Notes: generated by a model not told the origin, from the sequence alone. Shown: positions 16,631 to 26,152, counted from the first letter of the stretch. The stretch is DNA of 64,000 nt from an uncultured Deefgea sp. (GCF_947072475.1 NZ_CAMTIA010000003.1:1-64000); one strand, 5' to 3'. Program-made: numbers and translations.

Positions 16631-17416
16631 TTAAAATATCAGTTTGTAGCCAATGAATACCAGCATGCTGGCCAAGCAAGGCCGCAACACACGATCAGAA
16701 ATAACGCCAGATAAATGACTGCCAAAATAAATACCCGGCAAAGAGCCCATTAATAAATACGCTAATAAACTCCAATCTATATTGCCCATGCTGGCGTGCC
16801 CTAGACCTGCGACTAAAGTCAGCGGTACCGCGTGCGCGATTTCGGTGCCGACTAAGCGCTTGGTGGTCATCAAGGGATACAATAAAAATAACGCCACCGT
16901 GCCTAATGCCCCAGCGCCAATCGAGGTTAACGTCACAATCACCCCGAGTAAAACGCCGGTGAGTACCGTGAAGGCATTTAAACGCCTAACGCTTATTTTA
17001 AAGCGATCACCGGCATGCTGGCTGGCAAAAGCGATGATTTGCTGTTTAAACACAATTGCCACTGCGGTAAACAATAAGGCCACGCCCAAACCATGCTTAA
17101 TCAGCGCATTTAAGGTTTGAGTATCGGTATGTAGATAATGCAGCACCAGCAGGGTCAAAGCTGCTGCGGGCACACTACCTAAAGATAAATAGCCGGTAAT
17201 TGACCAATCAATATTGTTATTTTTTTGATGCACATATACACCACCGGCCTTGGTAATGGATGCGTAGAGTAAGTCGGTGCCGACTGCGGCGGCCGGCGGA
17301 ATCCCAAACCAGAGCAAGATCGGCGTCATTAAAGAGCCACCGCCAACACCAGTCATGCCCACAATAAAACCGACGACTAAGCCTGCAATCACAAAGCCTA
17401 AAATTCCAACGTCCAT
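16631..17416 (-). CDS. TauE/SafE-family membrane transporter
   Basis: A 261-residue inner-membrane protein with about eight helices. The opening GFIVGMTGVGGGSLMTPIL and the second-half repeat LLGVIVTLTSIGAGALGTVA are the duplicated signatures of TauE/SafE (DUF81) anion transporters. Family members export sulfite or sulfoacetate or take up sulfur compounds. Its pairing with cysH and its position across from cysB suggest sulfite export or sulfate-related transport. Direction and substrate are inferred only from context. It is the first gene of the unit and shares a 137-base divergent promoter region with cysB. Confidence 0.88.
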   Translation of the reverse strand: MDVGILGFVIAGLVVGFIVGMTGVGGGSLMTPILLWFGIPPAAAVGTDLLYASITKAGGVYVHQKNNNIDWSITGYLSLGSVPAAALTLLVLHYLHTDTQTLNALIKHGLGVALLFTAVAIVFKQQIIAFASQHAGDRFKISVRRLNAFTVLTGVLLGVIVTLTSIGAGALGTVALFLLYPLMTTKRLVGTEIAHAVPLTLVAGLGHASMGNIDWSLLAYLLMGSLPGIYFGSHLSGVISDRVLRPCLASMLVFIGYKLIF

Positions 17417-17553
17417 CTTACATCCTCAGGCCAACTGGCTTTGCTGTTTTGGTCAGCCTTGCATCATAGCAATTATACTTATAACACCTTAGACAAATAT
17501 GTTAGGATTTTAGAACTAAAAATTCTCAGTCAACTCTTTCACGAGACCACGCT

Positions 17554-18492
17554 ATGAAATTACAACAACTCCGTTATTTGGTCGAAGTCGCGAAGCAAGG
17601 GCTCAATGTTTCAGAAGCGGCGGAGAAACTACATACCTCGCAACCGGGGATTTCCAAGCAAATCCGTTTACTTGAAGACGAGCTTGGCGTGCAGATTTTT
17701 ATTCGCAACGGCAAACGCGTGGTCGATATCACCGCACCGGGGCGTGAAATTTTGCGGATTGCTGAGCGTATTTTGATGCAATCGCGCAATCTAAAACGCA
17801 TTGGCGAAGAATTTGTAAACGTTGAAGGTGGCAGCTTAATTATTGCCACCACGCACACCCAAGCGCGTTATGTGCTGCCCAAGACTATTCAAGCCTTTAT
17901 GCAGCGCTACCCCAAAGTGCGCCTCTCACTCAAGCAAGGTAATCCAACGCAAATCTCAGAAATGGTGGTCGATGGCAGTGCCGATATCGCGATTGCCACC
18001 GAAGGCATCGATCATTATCCAGAGCTGGCTACGCTCGATTGCTATTCGTGGAATCGGATTGTGGTCGTGCCCAATGACCATCCTTTAGCGACACTGCAGC
18101 GACTGATCACGCTGGAGGACATTGCCGCTTGGCCTTTAATCACGTATGACTTTGCTTTTGCGGGGCGCTCCAAAATTAACCGCGCATTTGAGTTAAAGCA
18201 CCTGATTCCAAATATTGTGCTGACCGCGATTGATTCGGATGTGATTAAAACCTATGTGGCTTTAGGCTTGGGTATCGGCATATTGGCCAGCATGGCGTAT
18301 GAGCCCGAGCGCGATACCCAGCTTACATCGATCGATGTGAGCCATTTATTTGAGCCCTCCACCACCCATATTGGCGTGCGCAAAGACGCTTATTTACGCG
18401 GTTATGGCTACGATTTCATCGAGCTGTTTGCCCCGCACCTGAACCGCCAAGTGGTGCAAGCGGCATTGCTGTGTGAGGCCGAAGAGAATTAA
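17554..18492 (+). CDS. cysB: LysR-family transcriptional activator CysB
   Basis: A 312-residue regulator. Residues 1-60 form the winged helix with LRYLVEVAKQGLNVSEAAEK and TSQPGISKQIRLLEDELGVQ, characteristic of CysB/Cbl, and the rest is the LysR effector domain with TTHTQARYVLPKTIQAFMQR, where N-acetylserine or sulfate binds. In relatives it activates sulfate transport and reduction genes when sulfur is limiting. It is transcribed away from the tauE-cysH unit and probably controls that unit and the sbp-cysTWA operon 12 kb away. A clear terminator follows. Confidence 0.93.
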   Translation: MKLQQLRYLVEVAKQGLNVSEAAEKLHTSQPGISKQIRLLEDELGVQIFIRNGKRVVDITAPGREILRIAERILMQSRNLKRIGEEFVNVEGGSLIIATTHTQARYVLPKTIQAFMQRYPKVRLSLKQGNPTQISEMVVDGSADIAIATEGIDHYPELATLDCYSWNRIVVVPNDHPLATLQRLITLEDIAAWPLITYDFAFAGRSKINRAFELKHLIPNIVLTAIDSDVIKTYVALGLGIGILASMAYEPERDTQLTSIDVSHLFEPSTTHIGVRKDAYLRGYGYDFIELFAPHLNRQVVQAALLCEAEEN

Positions 18493-18509
18493 ACGACAAA
18501 GATGCTCAT

Positions 18510-18543
18510 CGTGGATTGGTCGTTCAATCCACGAGTCTTTTTG
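18510..18543 (+). terminator. Terminator after cysB
   Basis: CGTGGATTG/CAATCCACG (18510-18518 with 18525-18533) is followed by AGTCTTTTTG. Confidence 0.85.
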
Positions 18544-18550
18544 CCAGCGC

Positions 18551-21145
18551 TCACACCGATACCGGCAAATATTGCGCCACGATCTGCTGCAGTTTAACTA
18601 AATTGAGTGGCTTGGCCAAAAAGCCATCCATGCCGGCCGCCAGACATTCGTTTTCACTGTGCTCAAAGGCATTGGCAGTTAGGGCGATAATCGGCAAGGC
18701 GCGAGTATGCGCTTGGCTGCGTAAAATCCGTGTCGCTGCCAAGCCGTCCATTTCTGGCATTTGCCAATCCATGAAGACCAAATCAAAGATTTCGGCATCG
18801 GCGGCCAGCAGTGCTTCGCGGCCATTTTCTGCCACCACCACCTGACAACCCAATTTGCTTAAAAAAGCCTGTACCACGCGCTGATTAATTTTATTGTCTT
18901 CTGCCACCAATATTTTACCGACGTATTGCACTGTAGACAGCGTATTTATTGGGCTAGCGGTAGATACCTTTACACAATGCAATAACTCGGCCACTGTTCG
19001 CAATACCGTGTGCTCGGCCAACGCCACTTTGCATAAAAAAGCCTGCTGCGGGCGTAGCGGCACATCGGGCATTTGCCAGCCCAGTAATAAACTCGGTAAC
19101 TCAGGCCACAACGACAGCAATTGCGCCTCTTCAACCATCAATAAATCAACACCATCGATTGAGTCTGGCGGCGTAGTGAGTAATCGAACGCCCGCGCGAG
19201 CCAAACACGGCAAGACGGTGCGCGCAATGCCGTCGGCTTTGCCCAGCCACAGCACGGTTTTGCCTTGCAAATGATAATCGGCAAACTCACGCGGTTGCGC
19301 CAAATGCTGCTGTGGCAAGCTAACGATAAATTCAGAGCCCTGCCCCAACACCGAGCGCAACTGTATATCGCCATCCATCAAGGCCAGCAACGATTTAGAA
19401 ATCGCCAATCCCAAACCCGTGCCGCTAAAGCGCCGCGTTGAGCCCGATTCGGCTTGGTAAAAACGCTGAAATAATTGATTGGCACTGGCGGTATCGATGC
19501 CAATGCCGCTGTCTTGCACCGCGATGCAAATCTGTTGCTGTTGTTGATCGCAATACGCCGCAATGCGCACAAAGCCATGCTCGGTGAATTTAATTGCATT
19601 GGAGATTAAATTAATCAACACCTGCTTTAAGCGTAAAGCATCGCCAAAATACCAAGCGGGCAACTGCGGATCGATATCGAGCAGCACATCGAGTCGCGCC
19701 TCAACCGCGCGCGACGCTAACACGGCTGCGGCCTCTTCGATCACTTGCGCCAATTCAAACGGCGCTTTGATCAGCTCAAGTTTACCGGCTTCAATTTTAG
19801 AAAAATCGAGTAAATCATTCACCAACAACACCAATGAATCACCGGATTTATGCACATTGGCGACGTATTCAGCCTGCTCGGCATTCAGTGCGGTATCTCC
19901 GAGTAATTGTATAAAACCCAAAATCCCATTCAGCGGCGTGCGAATTTCATGACTCATCGTCGCCAAAAAATTCGACTTCGCCCGATTGGCCGCTTCGGCC
20001 GCATCGCGCGCCACGGCCAAAGAATCACTTTGCAATAACAGTCGCTCATTGGCTTGGCGTAATTGTTCTTGTACTTGTTTGGCGCGAATCAATTGCGACA
20101 CAATCGCCGCAAACAGCTTCATTACTTCGCGCTGATACGGCATCAAGCTGCGGCGATGCAAAAAATTATCCGCCGCGATCCAACCGAGTAAAGTGTTGTC
20201 GGCATACAGCGCCACTAAAGAATTCCAGCCACGGCCAACGACGACTTTATTGTAATAAATCGCCGCGTCTTCTTTCACCATCACCTCGCCCGGCTGCGCT
20301 AAAGCATCACGAAAAATCTGATGCTTGGGCGTTGGGCTGCGATACCACGCTTCATGACTTAACTCACCATTGTTATCGGTGCCATAAGTGCCGCACATTT
20401 CATCGGCGTGCAAATCGGCAGTAAATAACGCTGCTCGATCAATCCCCAAATCCCCGATGGCAGCGAGCACCACCTGCCGATACAAATCATCTAAATCCGT
20501 AGTTTGAGTCAGCCGCAAGGTGACTTGATGCAGGTTTTGCAATAACTCACGATATTCTTCGGCGCGTTGCAAGCTTTGCTGCAGGCGGCGCGTCATTTCA
20601 TCGCGTTCTAAATTGTGTCCATACAATAACGCCGCCACCCGCTCTTGCAGCATTTCGGCCAAAGCCTCGCATTCAATGCGAAATGCGGCGGTATCTAAAT
20701 ACGCTTGTAAGCGCACCACATCGCTTAACTCAACGTAAAGCAACGCTTGCAATCCTTTACCCGCCAGCAACGGTAAAATTAAGCGCGATAAAGCAATTTG
20801 CTCTTCATCGGGCACATCCCAGATTTCTTGCATTTGATAGCTAACCGGCCGAATCGACACCGCCGGTTCGCGAATTTGCCAAGTCAGCTCATCGACTGGC
20901 ACACCAAAAAATCCGTTTGCCTGCTGTGGCTCGGCAAACGCCAAAGGCCGCTGGCCGATGACGGACTCAGCATAAATCGCCACGTTGCTGCACGACTCAT
21001 TGGGCAAAATCAAATACACCCTTTTGGCCGAAAATGAATCTCGCACCGCACCAACCAGCGTCGCGGCAAATTGATCCCAAGTGTCAGCTTCTAATAAAGC
21101 CGTTAAATTTAGTACTGATTCGAGTTGCGTCAATTGCATTGCCAA
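18551..21145 (-). CDS. Hybrid sensor histidine kinase with GAF domains
   Basis: An 864-residue protein without transmembrane segments. Residues about 8-170 and 205-355 look like two GAF sensor domains, joined by a coiled coil. HisKA has the phosphorylatable His399 in FLATMSHEIRTPLNG; HATPase motifs follow (NLISNAIKFTE, DSGIGID, GTGLGLAIS). After a degenerate receiver-like segment without its aspartate (about 625-735), a complete receiver carries Asp793 in LVFMDWQMPEMDG. It is therefore a cytoplasmic hybrid kinase whose signal is unknown. It stands alone, convergent with cysB, with no dedicated response regulator or HPt gene beside it, so it must pass phosphate to a partner encoded elsewhere. 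Confidence 0.9.
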   Translation of the reverse strand: MAMQLTQLESVLNLTALLEADTWDQFAATLVGAVRDSFSAKRVYLILPNESCSNVAIYAESVIGQRPLAFAEPQQANGFFGVPVDELTWQIREPAVSIRPVSYQMQEIWDVPDEEQIALSRLILPLLAGKGLQALLYVELSDVVRLQAYLDTAAFRIECEALAEMLQERVAALLYGHNLERDEMTRRLQQSLQRAEEYRELLQNLHQVTLRLTQTTDLDDLYRQVVLAAIGDLGIDRAALFTADLHADEMCGTYGTDNNGELSHEAWYRSPTPKHQIFRDALAQPGEVMVKEDAAIYYNKVVVGRGWNSLVALYADNTLLGWIAADNFLHRRSLMPYQREVMKLFAAIVSQLIRAKQVQEQLRQANERLLLQSDSLAVARDAAEAANRAKSNFLATMSHEIRTPLNGILGFIQLLGDTALNAEQAEYVANVHKSGDSLVLLVNDLLDFSKIEAGKLELIKAPFELAQVIEEAAAVLASRAVEARLDVLLDIDPQLPAWYFGDALRLKQVLINLISNAIKFTEHGFVRIAAYCDQQQQQICIAVQDSGIGIDTASANQLFQRFYQAESGSTRRFSGTGLGLAISKSLLALMDGDIQLRSVLGQGSEFIVSLPQQHLAQPREFADYHLQGKTVLWLGKADGIARTVLPCLARAGVRLLTTPPDSIDGVDLLMVEEAQLLSLWPELPSLLLGWQMPDVPLRPQQAFLCKVALAEHTVLRTVAELLHCVKVSTASPINTLSTVQYVGKILVAEDNKINQRVVQAFLSKLGCQVVVAENGREALLAADAEIFDLVFMDWQMPEMDGLAATRILRSQAHTRALPIIALTANAFEHSENECLAAGMDGFLAKPLNLVKLQQIVAQYLPVSV

Positions 21146-21245
21146 CCTAGATTTTTAGCAAAAATCACGCTGAGTATGACTCAGCACCAAGCGCAGCATC
21201 GACTGCGTTATACTGCGGGGCTATTTATTTGAAGTTAGTTTGTTC

Positions 21246-22571
21246 ATGAATCCATCTGCACCCAAAACCAATCCCATTGCCACGGTTGAATCGTTAGACC
21301 ATGAAGGGCATGGCGTCGCACGCTATCAAGGCAAAACCATTTTTATTGATGGTGGTTTACCTTTTGAAACGATTTCATTTCTGAGCTATCGCAAAAAACC
21401 CAGCTTTGAAAACGCCCATGCGGTGACCATTCATAATGACAGCTTTATGCGCGTCAAGCCCAAATGCCCACACTTTGGCGTTTGCGGTGGGTGTTCGATG
21501 CAACACATGGAATTTGGCGCGCAAGTGGCCAGTAAACAACGCATTCTGGAAGACAATCTGCGGCGGATTGGCAAGGTTCGCGCCGAAACCATACTGCCCG
21601 CCATTTATGGCCAAGCTTGGGCTTATCGCTCGCGCGGTCGACTCTCGGCGCGCTATATCGCCAAAAAAGAACAGGTCTTGGTCGGCTTTCACGAGCGCCG
21701 CTCTGGCTTTATCGTCGATATGAGCGAGTGCCATGTTTTACCACTCGCCATATCAGACCAACTAGTGCCGCTGCGTGAATTAATCAGCGCGCTATCGATT
21801 GCCCACGACATGCCGCAAATCGAGCTGGCCGTCGGCGAGAATGTCACCGTGCTGGTGTTTCGCATCATGACGGAGATTAACGACGCGGATTTGGCCTTAT
21901 TTAAAGCCTATGCCGATCGCTGGCAAGTACAAATCTGGCTGCAACCACAAGGCCCCGATTCAGCCTACCCGCTCTACCCGCTCGATGCCCCGGCACTAAC
22001 GTATTCGCTGCCTGAATTTGGCATCGAAATGCCATTCAAACCGACTGAATTTACCCAAGTCAATTATGAAATCAATCGCGTGATGGTGGCGCGCGCGATG
22101 AATTTACTCGATCCGCAACCGGGTGAAATCATTGCCGATATGTTCTGTGGTTTGGGCAATTTCACACTACCGATTGCGCGCAGCGGTGCCAAAGTGCTGG
22201 GTATGGAAGGCAGTAAGCAATTGGTCGAACGAGCCCTCGAAGGCGCGATCCACAATCAGCTCGATCACCTCACTAGCTATGAAATCGCCAACTTATTTGA
22301 AATGACCGAAAAATGGCTCGATCAACTCGGTCGTTTTGACAAAATGCTGATCGATCCGCCGCGCGATGGCGCGATGGCTTTGTGCCAATCGATCAGTGTT
22401 GAGCACGGCCCCAAGCGCATTGTTTATGTTTCATGCAGCCCGGCAACGCTGGCACGCGACGCCGATATTTTGGTCAACACCAAAGGCTACACACTCAAAA
22501 GCTGCGGCGTGATTAATATGTTCCCCCATACGGCACATGTGGAAAGCATTGCTTGGTTTGAAAAAGAATAA
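21246..22571 (+). CDS. rlmD: 23S rRNA (uracil-1939-C5)-methyltransferase RlmD
   Basis: A class I SAM-dependent methyltransferase of about 442 residues that methylates U1939 of 23S rRNA. It has an N-terminal TRAM domain (VESLDHEGHGVARYQGKTIF), the cluster cysteines of the RumA type in CPHFGVCGGCSMQHM, the SAM loop IADMFCGLGNFTLPIA and the catalytic cysteine in RIVYVSCSPATLARD. The ATG at 21246 starts MNPSAPK; an ATG two codons earlier at 21240 is equally possible. Transcribed alone, divergent from the hybrid kinase gene. Confidence 0.93.
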   Translation: MNPSAPKTNPIATVESLDHEGHGVARYQGKTIFIDGGLPFETISFLSYRKKPSFENAHAVTIHNDSFMRVKPKCPHFGVCGGCSMQHMEFGAQVASKQRILEDNLRRIGKVRAETILPAIYGQAWAYRSRGRLSARYIAKKEQVLVGFHERRSGFIVDMSECHVLPLAISDQLVPLRELISALSIAHDMPQIELAVGENVTVLVFRIMTEINDADLALFKAYADRWQVQIWLQPQGPDSAYPLYPLDAPALTYSLPEFGIEMPFKPTEFTQVNYEINRVMVARAMNLLDPQPGEIIADMFCGLGNFTLPIARSGAKVLGMEGSKQLVERALEGAIHNQLDHLTSYEIANLFEMTEKWLDQLGRFDKMLIDPPRDGAMALCQSISVEHGPKRIVYVSCSPATLARDADILVNTKGYTLKSCGVINMFPHTAHVESIAWFEKE

Positions 22572-22621
22572 GCCCAGCCGCAAGCCCAAATACAGTTCAC
22601 TTAACGACAAACCCTGAAAAC

Positions 22622-22692
22622 CTGACGCAGAGGCGCAGAGGCGCGGAGGAAAATCAGGGTTTTTCGATTGATTTTCTCTGTACCTTTGCGTC
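22622..22692. repeat. Dispersed-type GACGCAGAGGCGCAGAGG repeat
   Basis: GACGCAGAGGCGCAGAGG at 22624-22641 and TACCTTTGCGTC at 22681-22692 form the ends of an imperfect palindrome. Sequences of this kind recur between genes in many proteobacteria. It lies after rlmD. Confidence 0.5.
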
Positions 22693-22720
22693 AAAAGCGA
22701 CAACTGCAATGAAATCGAGG

Positions 22721-22758
22721 AAAAAAATGCCGCTCACTTGGCCTAAGTGAACGGCATT
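22721..22758 (+). terminator. Hairpin after rlmD
   Basis: ATGCCGCTCACTT/AAGTGAACGGCAT (22727-22739 with 22745-22757), one mismatch, preceded by A7. It lacks a T-run on the plus strand; on the minus strand T7 follows, so it may act mainly as a second terminator for minus-strand transcription. Confidence 0.5.
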
Positions 22759-22785
22759 AAGCCGCAAGCCCAATATTTAAGCCAT

Positions 22786-22825
22786 AAAAAATGCCGTTCA
22801 ATCGCAAGATGAACGGCATTTTTTT
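22786..22825. terminator. Bidirectional terminator between rlmD and the Asd-like gene
   Basis: ATGCCGTTC/GAACGGCAT (22791-22799 with 22811-22819) with an A-run before and a T-run after. It shares the ATGCCG...CGGCAT stem with the hairpin 60 bases away, as if one was copied from the other. Confidence 0.85.
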
Positions 22826-22869
22826 CGGCGTTAAGCTGCTATCGATTCACGACGAGCAAGCAAACAACG

Positions 22870-23793
22870 TTACAGCAAAGCCAATAGCAACACGGCAGCA
22901 CGCGCTGGCAAGCGGGCATTATCGGCCACCAACCACATTTGCACTGAACGACCATCCGCCGCCACTTGCAATTGATTGAGCCAGATTTTATCGCCACCAA
23001 TCGCGTCTTGCGGCGTTGCAATGCCTGCTGCGCCGTCGGCCTTGAGGTAATACAGCGCTGGCGAAGCTTGAATGGCCGCCTCGATTTGCTCGAGCGTCAC
23101 CCCATCGTGCATTAACACATTCAAACTCACCGCATGGCCAAAAAACATCGGTACACGGCTCACGGTAATGCAATTGAGCGGCGTACCGACGGCCGTCAAC
23201 TCGGTGGCGATGCGCTGCTCTTCGCCGCAATCGGCGGTCGGCAATAAATTAAACGCCAAACGCTTAGGGTAACCGGCCAGCTCAACTTCTTGCTGCGCAA
23301 ACAATTGCCGCGTTTGCATCGACAATGCTTCAATCGCCGCTTGGCCATCTTCGGACACCGACAACATCGCCGTGGCACCGGCAAAATCAATCGCGCCCAA
23401 AGCGTGCAACGCCGCCAATGGCGCAGAAATCATCGACGTCAATACATGCGGTAAACCGACGATATGGCCGCGTTGCGGCTTACCAGATTGGCTGGCCGTA
23501 GCCCCGGTTAAATCAATCACCGCCGCACCGGCATCGCACGCCGCTTGGGCGTAACGCTTAGCCAATTCCGGCGCGCCAACAAACACCACTGCGTCGGCTT
23601 TTTTCCAATCAAAACTGGCAACGTCAATCATCGGCAAACTTTGATGGCGCAATTCAACCGAGACAGCTTCTTCGTCATCCGACAAAGGATACAGTGCGGT
23701 CAAAGCCAATGGCATTTCACCCAATACATCTAAAAATGCTTGAGATGCAGGGGTATCAGCCCCAACAAGAGCAACTGCAATAGCTTCAGACAT
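22870..23793 (-). CDS. Aspartate-semialdehyde dehydrogenase-like protein (USG-1 type)
   Basis: A 307-residue protein with the Asd fold: an N-terminal Rossmann segment (AIAVALVGADTPASQAFLDV), VIDLTGATA in the cofactor region and a C-terminal dimerisation half (FFGHAVSLNVLM). The catalytic cysteine of Asd (N-C-S/T) is absent: the corresponding stretch reads PHVLTSMISAPLAAL. This loss is typical of USG-1 paralogues, which are unlikely to be dehydrogenases and whose role is unknown. The ATG at 23793 is preceded by TTGGAGTGGG. It stands alone, convergent with rlmD, and not beside leuB, asd or truA as in other genomes. Confidence 0.8.
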   Translation of the reverse strand: MSEAIAVALVGADTPASQAFLDVLGEMPLALTALYPLSDDEEAVSVELRHQSLPMIDVASFDWKKADAVVFVGAPELAKRYAQAACDAGAAVIDLTGATASQSGKPQRGHIVGLPHVLTSMISAPLAALHALGAIDFAGATAMLSVSEDGQAAIEALSMQTRQLFAQQEVELAGYPKRLAFNLLPTADCGEEQRIATELTAVGTPLNCITVSRVPMFFGHAVSLNVLMHDGVTLEQIEAAIQASPALYYLKADGAAGIATPQDAIGGDKIWLNQLQVAADGRSVQMWLVADNARLPARAAVLLLALL

Positions 23794-24245
23794 AGACCCA
23801 CTCCAAGTATCAAAAAAACAACCGCCACATATCAATCAGAGTATGGGCGGTGAAGGCCGCATTTTACTCGGTCTGGCCCGATAAAACGAGTAAAGATCAC
23901 CGAGGGTTGGTTGACGTTTGGTTTTCTGCTGCTGCTTACGCGATTTTCGCGACGAATCAAGGCGTAATCAGCGATGCATCGTCATTTTATGTCAGCTTGC
24001 GACAACATACGATGCACCGCGCAAAGTGCGAAGCGCTGTCAAAAATTTTGCCGCTGGCGCAGCTTATTCGCTAAGCTCTTACCCGTATTGACCTAGCCCA
24101 AGCTGGCAATCGCTGACAAAATAAGCTAAACCCAAAAGGTAATTCAGCACCGAAAACTAGCCAGCACCAGCAATACGCAAGTCAAGCCATCCAATTAGGT
24201 ATCTAGCTTTAAACACTACAAATAAACGCATAGCGAGGTATACCC
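23794..24245. other. Intergenic region without a recognisable gene
   Basis: About 450 bases. A 74-codon open frame (23850-24074) lies here but lacks a ribosome-binding site and has an irregular composition, so I do not call it. GATGCATCGTC and ACGATGCACC near 23971-24017 form a loose inverted repeat. Nothing else stands out. Confidence 0.4.
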
Positions 24246-24494
24246 ATGAAATTTTCCACTAAAAAATACGGACTCCTCGGTTTGGGGCTCCTGTTTGTTG
24301 CCGGTCTAGCCAGCGCCAGCAGCAGCACCGAGCCCACCCAATTGGCCAAAGACCATCATGGCTGCGTTGGTGAAGAAGGCTATTCGTGGTGCGTAAAACA
24401 ACAGCAATGCGTGCGCCCCAGCAAAGTGCTCATCGACAATGATCTGGAGCTGACCGCAGAAAACTTCCATAGTTTTTGCGAAAACAATCGTTAA
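24246..24494 (+). CDS. Small secreted cysteine-containing protein
   Basis: An 82-residue protein with a signal peptide (cleavage after AGLASA). The mature part has the compact pattern GCVGEEGYSWCVKQQQCVRP and a final cysteine near FHSFCENN, so four cysteines may form two disulfides in the periplasm. Similar GYxWC...QxCxRxW-type peptides occur as small secreted proteins, often with an unknown or inhibitor-like role; no function is assigned here. GAGG lies upstream of the ATG. The next small secreted-protein gene starts 69 bases later, and the two may be cotranscribed. Confidence 0.65.
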   Translation: MKFSTKKYGLLGLGLLFVAGLASASSSTEPTQLAKDHHGCVGEEGYSWCVKQQQCVRPSKVLIDNDLELTAENFHSFCENNR

Positions 24495-24563
24495 ACTTCA
24501 GCGCAATCGGCATGCGTATGCAAGGCATGCCTTTTTCGCCGCCGCCAACAAGAATCCATCACG

Positions 24564-24941
24564 ATGAATAAATCCCTACTGATCGCCCTGCTGTTAGCTT
24601 GCGCCAACCTTTTCGCGCACAGCGACACCCCACTGCAAGCCGAACACGGCGGCATGGTGAAAGAATCCGCCGCTGGGCATCAACTGGAACTCAGTTACCG
24701 CCCGGATACACTCACGCTATACCTCAAAGATCACGACGGCCGACCCATCAAAACCAGCGGCGCTAGTGCGGTGGTGATTTTGCAAAACCAGCAACAACAA
24801 CGCCGCGTGACACTCACCCCCAGCGGCAGCAATCAACTCAGTAGCCAAGGCGACTTTGCGGCGCTCGCAGGCAGCGTGGCGATTATTCAATACACCCTTG
24901 CCGGGCAAAAATTAGAACAAGCGCGGCTAACGCTGCAATAA
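24564..24941 (+). CDS. Small periplasmic protein of unknown function
   Basis: A 125-residue protein with a signal peptide ending near LFAHS. The mature part opens with AEHGGMVKESAAGHQLELSY and continues with beta strands (TLTLYLKDHDGRPIKTSGAS, VTLTPSGSNQLSSQGDF). The HGG opening and this beta-sandwich pattern recur in periplasmic proteins found next to metal-efflux genes, so histidine-based metal binding is possible but not shown. No efflux genes adjoin it here. The ribosome-binding site is poor. Confidence 0.6.
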   Translation: MNKSLLIALLLACANLFAHSDTPLQAEHGGMVKESAAGHQLELSYRPDTLTLYLKDHDGRPIKTSGASAVVILQNQQQQRRVTLTPSGSNQLSSQGDFAALAGSVAIIQYTLAGQKLEQARLTLQ

Positions 24942-25231
24942 ACTCGAATCCAGCGTAGTGATGCGGCCCGACCGTGGCCCCCCGCGCGGCAACCACTTTG
25001 GCCTATGCACCGATATAGCTTGGGTTTTCCTGCCGCCCCAATCCGCGTGGCCGCCACGGGATTAATTTAAATCGGGCCTGTTACCAGCGCAAAAATAGGG
25101 GTTTAAACCCTAAATCTTACACATGCCCCAGCAGCGTGTAACTCTGTGTACGGCGCTACGCAGAATCCCCTATTTTTAAGTTACAATCACCGTCTTGATT
25201 AGAAACCCAGAACTTAGGCAGGAGAGCATCG

Positions 25232-26152
25232 ATGTCAATGGCAGATCGCGACGGCGTTATTTGGTATGACGGCAAAATGGTACCTTGGCGCGAAGCCACG
25301 ACCCATGTATTGACCCACACTTTGCATTACGGCATGGGCGTTTTTGAAGGCGTTCGCGCTTACGAAACCAGTACCGGCCCTGCGATCTTCCGCCTGCAAG
25401 ATCACACCAATCGCCTATTTAATTCGGCCAAAATTCTAAATATGACTTTGCCGTTTACCCGCGAAGAAATTAACGCTGCACACATCGCGGTAATTAAAGA
25501 AAACGGCCTAAAATCGGGCTATATGCGCCCAATGGCGTTTTACGGTTCAGAAAAACTCGGCATCGCGCCACCGAAAAAAGACGTGCACATCATCGTTGCC
25601 GCTTGGCCTTGGGGTGCGTATTTGGGTGAAGAAGGTTTGGCCAAAGGCATTCGTGTGAAAACCTCGAGCTTTTCGCGCCACCATGTCAACGTCACCATGT
25701 GCAAAGCCAAAGCCAACGGCAATTACATGAATTCGATCATGGCGCACGATGAAGCTGCGGCTGATGGTTACGACGAAGCGCTACTGCTGGACGTGGATGG
25801 TTTTGTGGCGGAAGGCTCGGGCGAAAATATTTTCGTCGTACGTGGCGGCAAGCTCTACACCCCAGATTTGACTTCGTGCTTAGACGGGATTACCCGCAAT
25901 ACGATTTTCCAAATCGCCTCTGAAATGGGCGTCCAAGTGATCGAAAAACGCATCACTCGCGATGAAGTGTATATCTGTGACGAAGCGTTCTTTACCGGCA
26001 CCGCCGCCGAAGTCACGCCGATTCGCGAGCTCGACAACCGCACCATCGGTTGCGGTAGCCGTGGCCCGATGACCACTGAAATCCAAAAGCGGTATTTTGA
26101 CATCGTTCAAGGCCGTGACAGCCACCATGCTGCTTGGCTCACTGCCTGCTAA
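25232..26152 (+). CDS. ilvE: Branched-chain amino acid aminotransferase
   Basis: A 306-residue PLP enzyme of fold class IV that catalyses the last step of valine, leucine and isoleucine synthesis. The early HTLHYGMGVFEGVRAY motif contacts the substrate, the PLP-linked lysine lies in VTMCKAKANGNYMNS, and GFVAEGSGENIFVV binds the cofactor phosphate region. The C-terminal AFFTGTAAEVTPI is also conserved. GGCAGGAGAGC eight bases before the ATG fixes the start. It is followed by a small zinc-finger gene and then waaF, an order common in Betaproteobacteria. Confidence 0.94.
   Translation: MSMADRDGVIWYDGKMVPWREATTHVLTHTLHYGMGVFEGVRAYETSTGPAIFRLQDHTNRLFNSAKILNMTLPFTREEINAAHIAVIKENGLKSGYMRPMAFYGSEKLGIAPPKKDVHIIVAAWPWGAYLGEEGLAKGIRVKTSSFSRHHVNVTMCKAKANGNYMNSIMAHDEAAADGYDEALLLDVDGFVAEGSGENIFVVRGGKLYTPDLTSCLDGITRNTIFQIASEMGVQVIEKRITRDEVYICDEAFFTGTAAEVTPIRELDNRTIGCGSRGPMTTEIQKRYFDIVQGRDSHHAAWLTAC

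Noticed and set aside
23850..24074. 74-codon plus-strand open frame after the Asd-like gene
   Set aside because: No ribosome-binding site and a sequence unlike any protein I know; left as intergenic.
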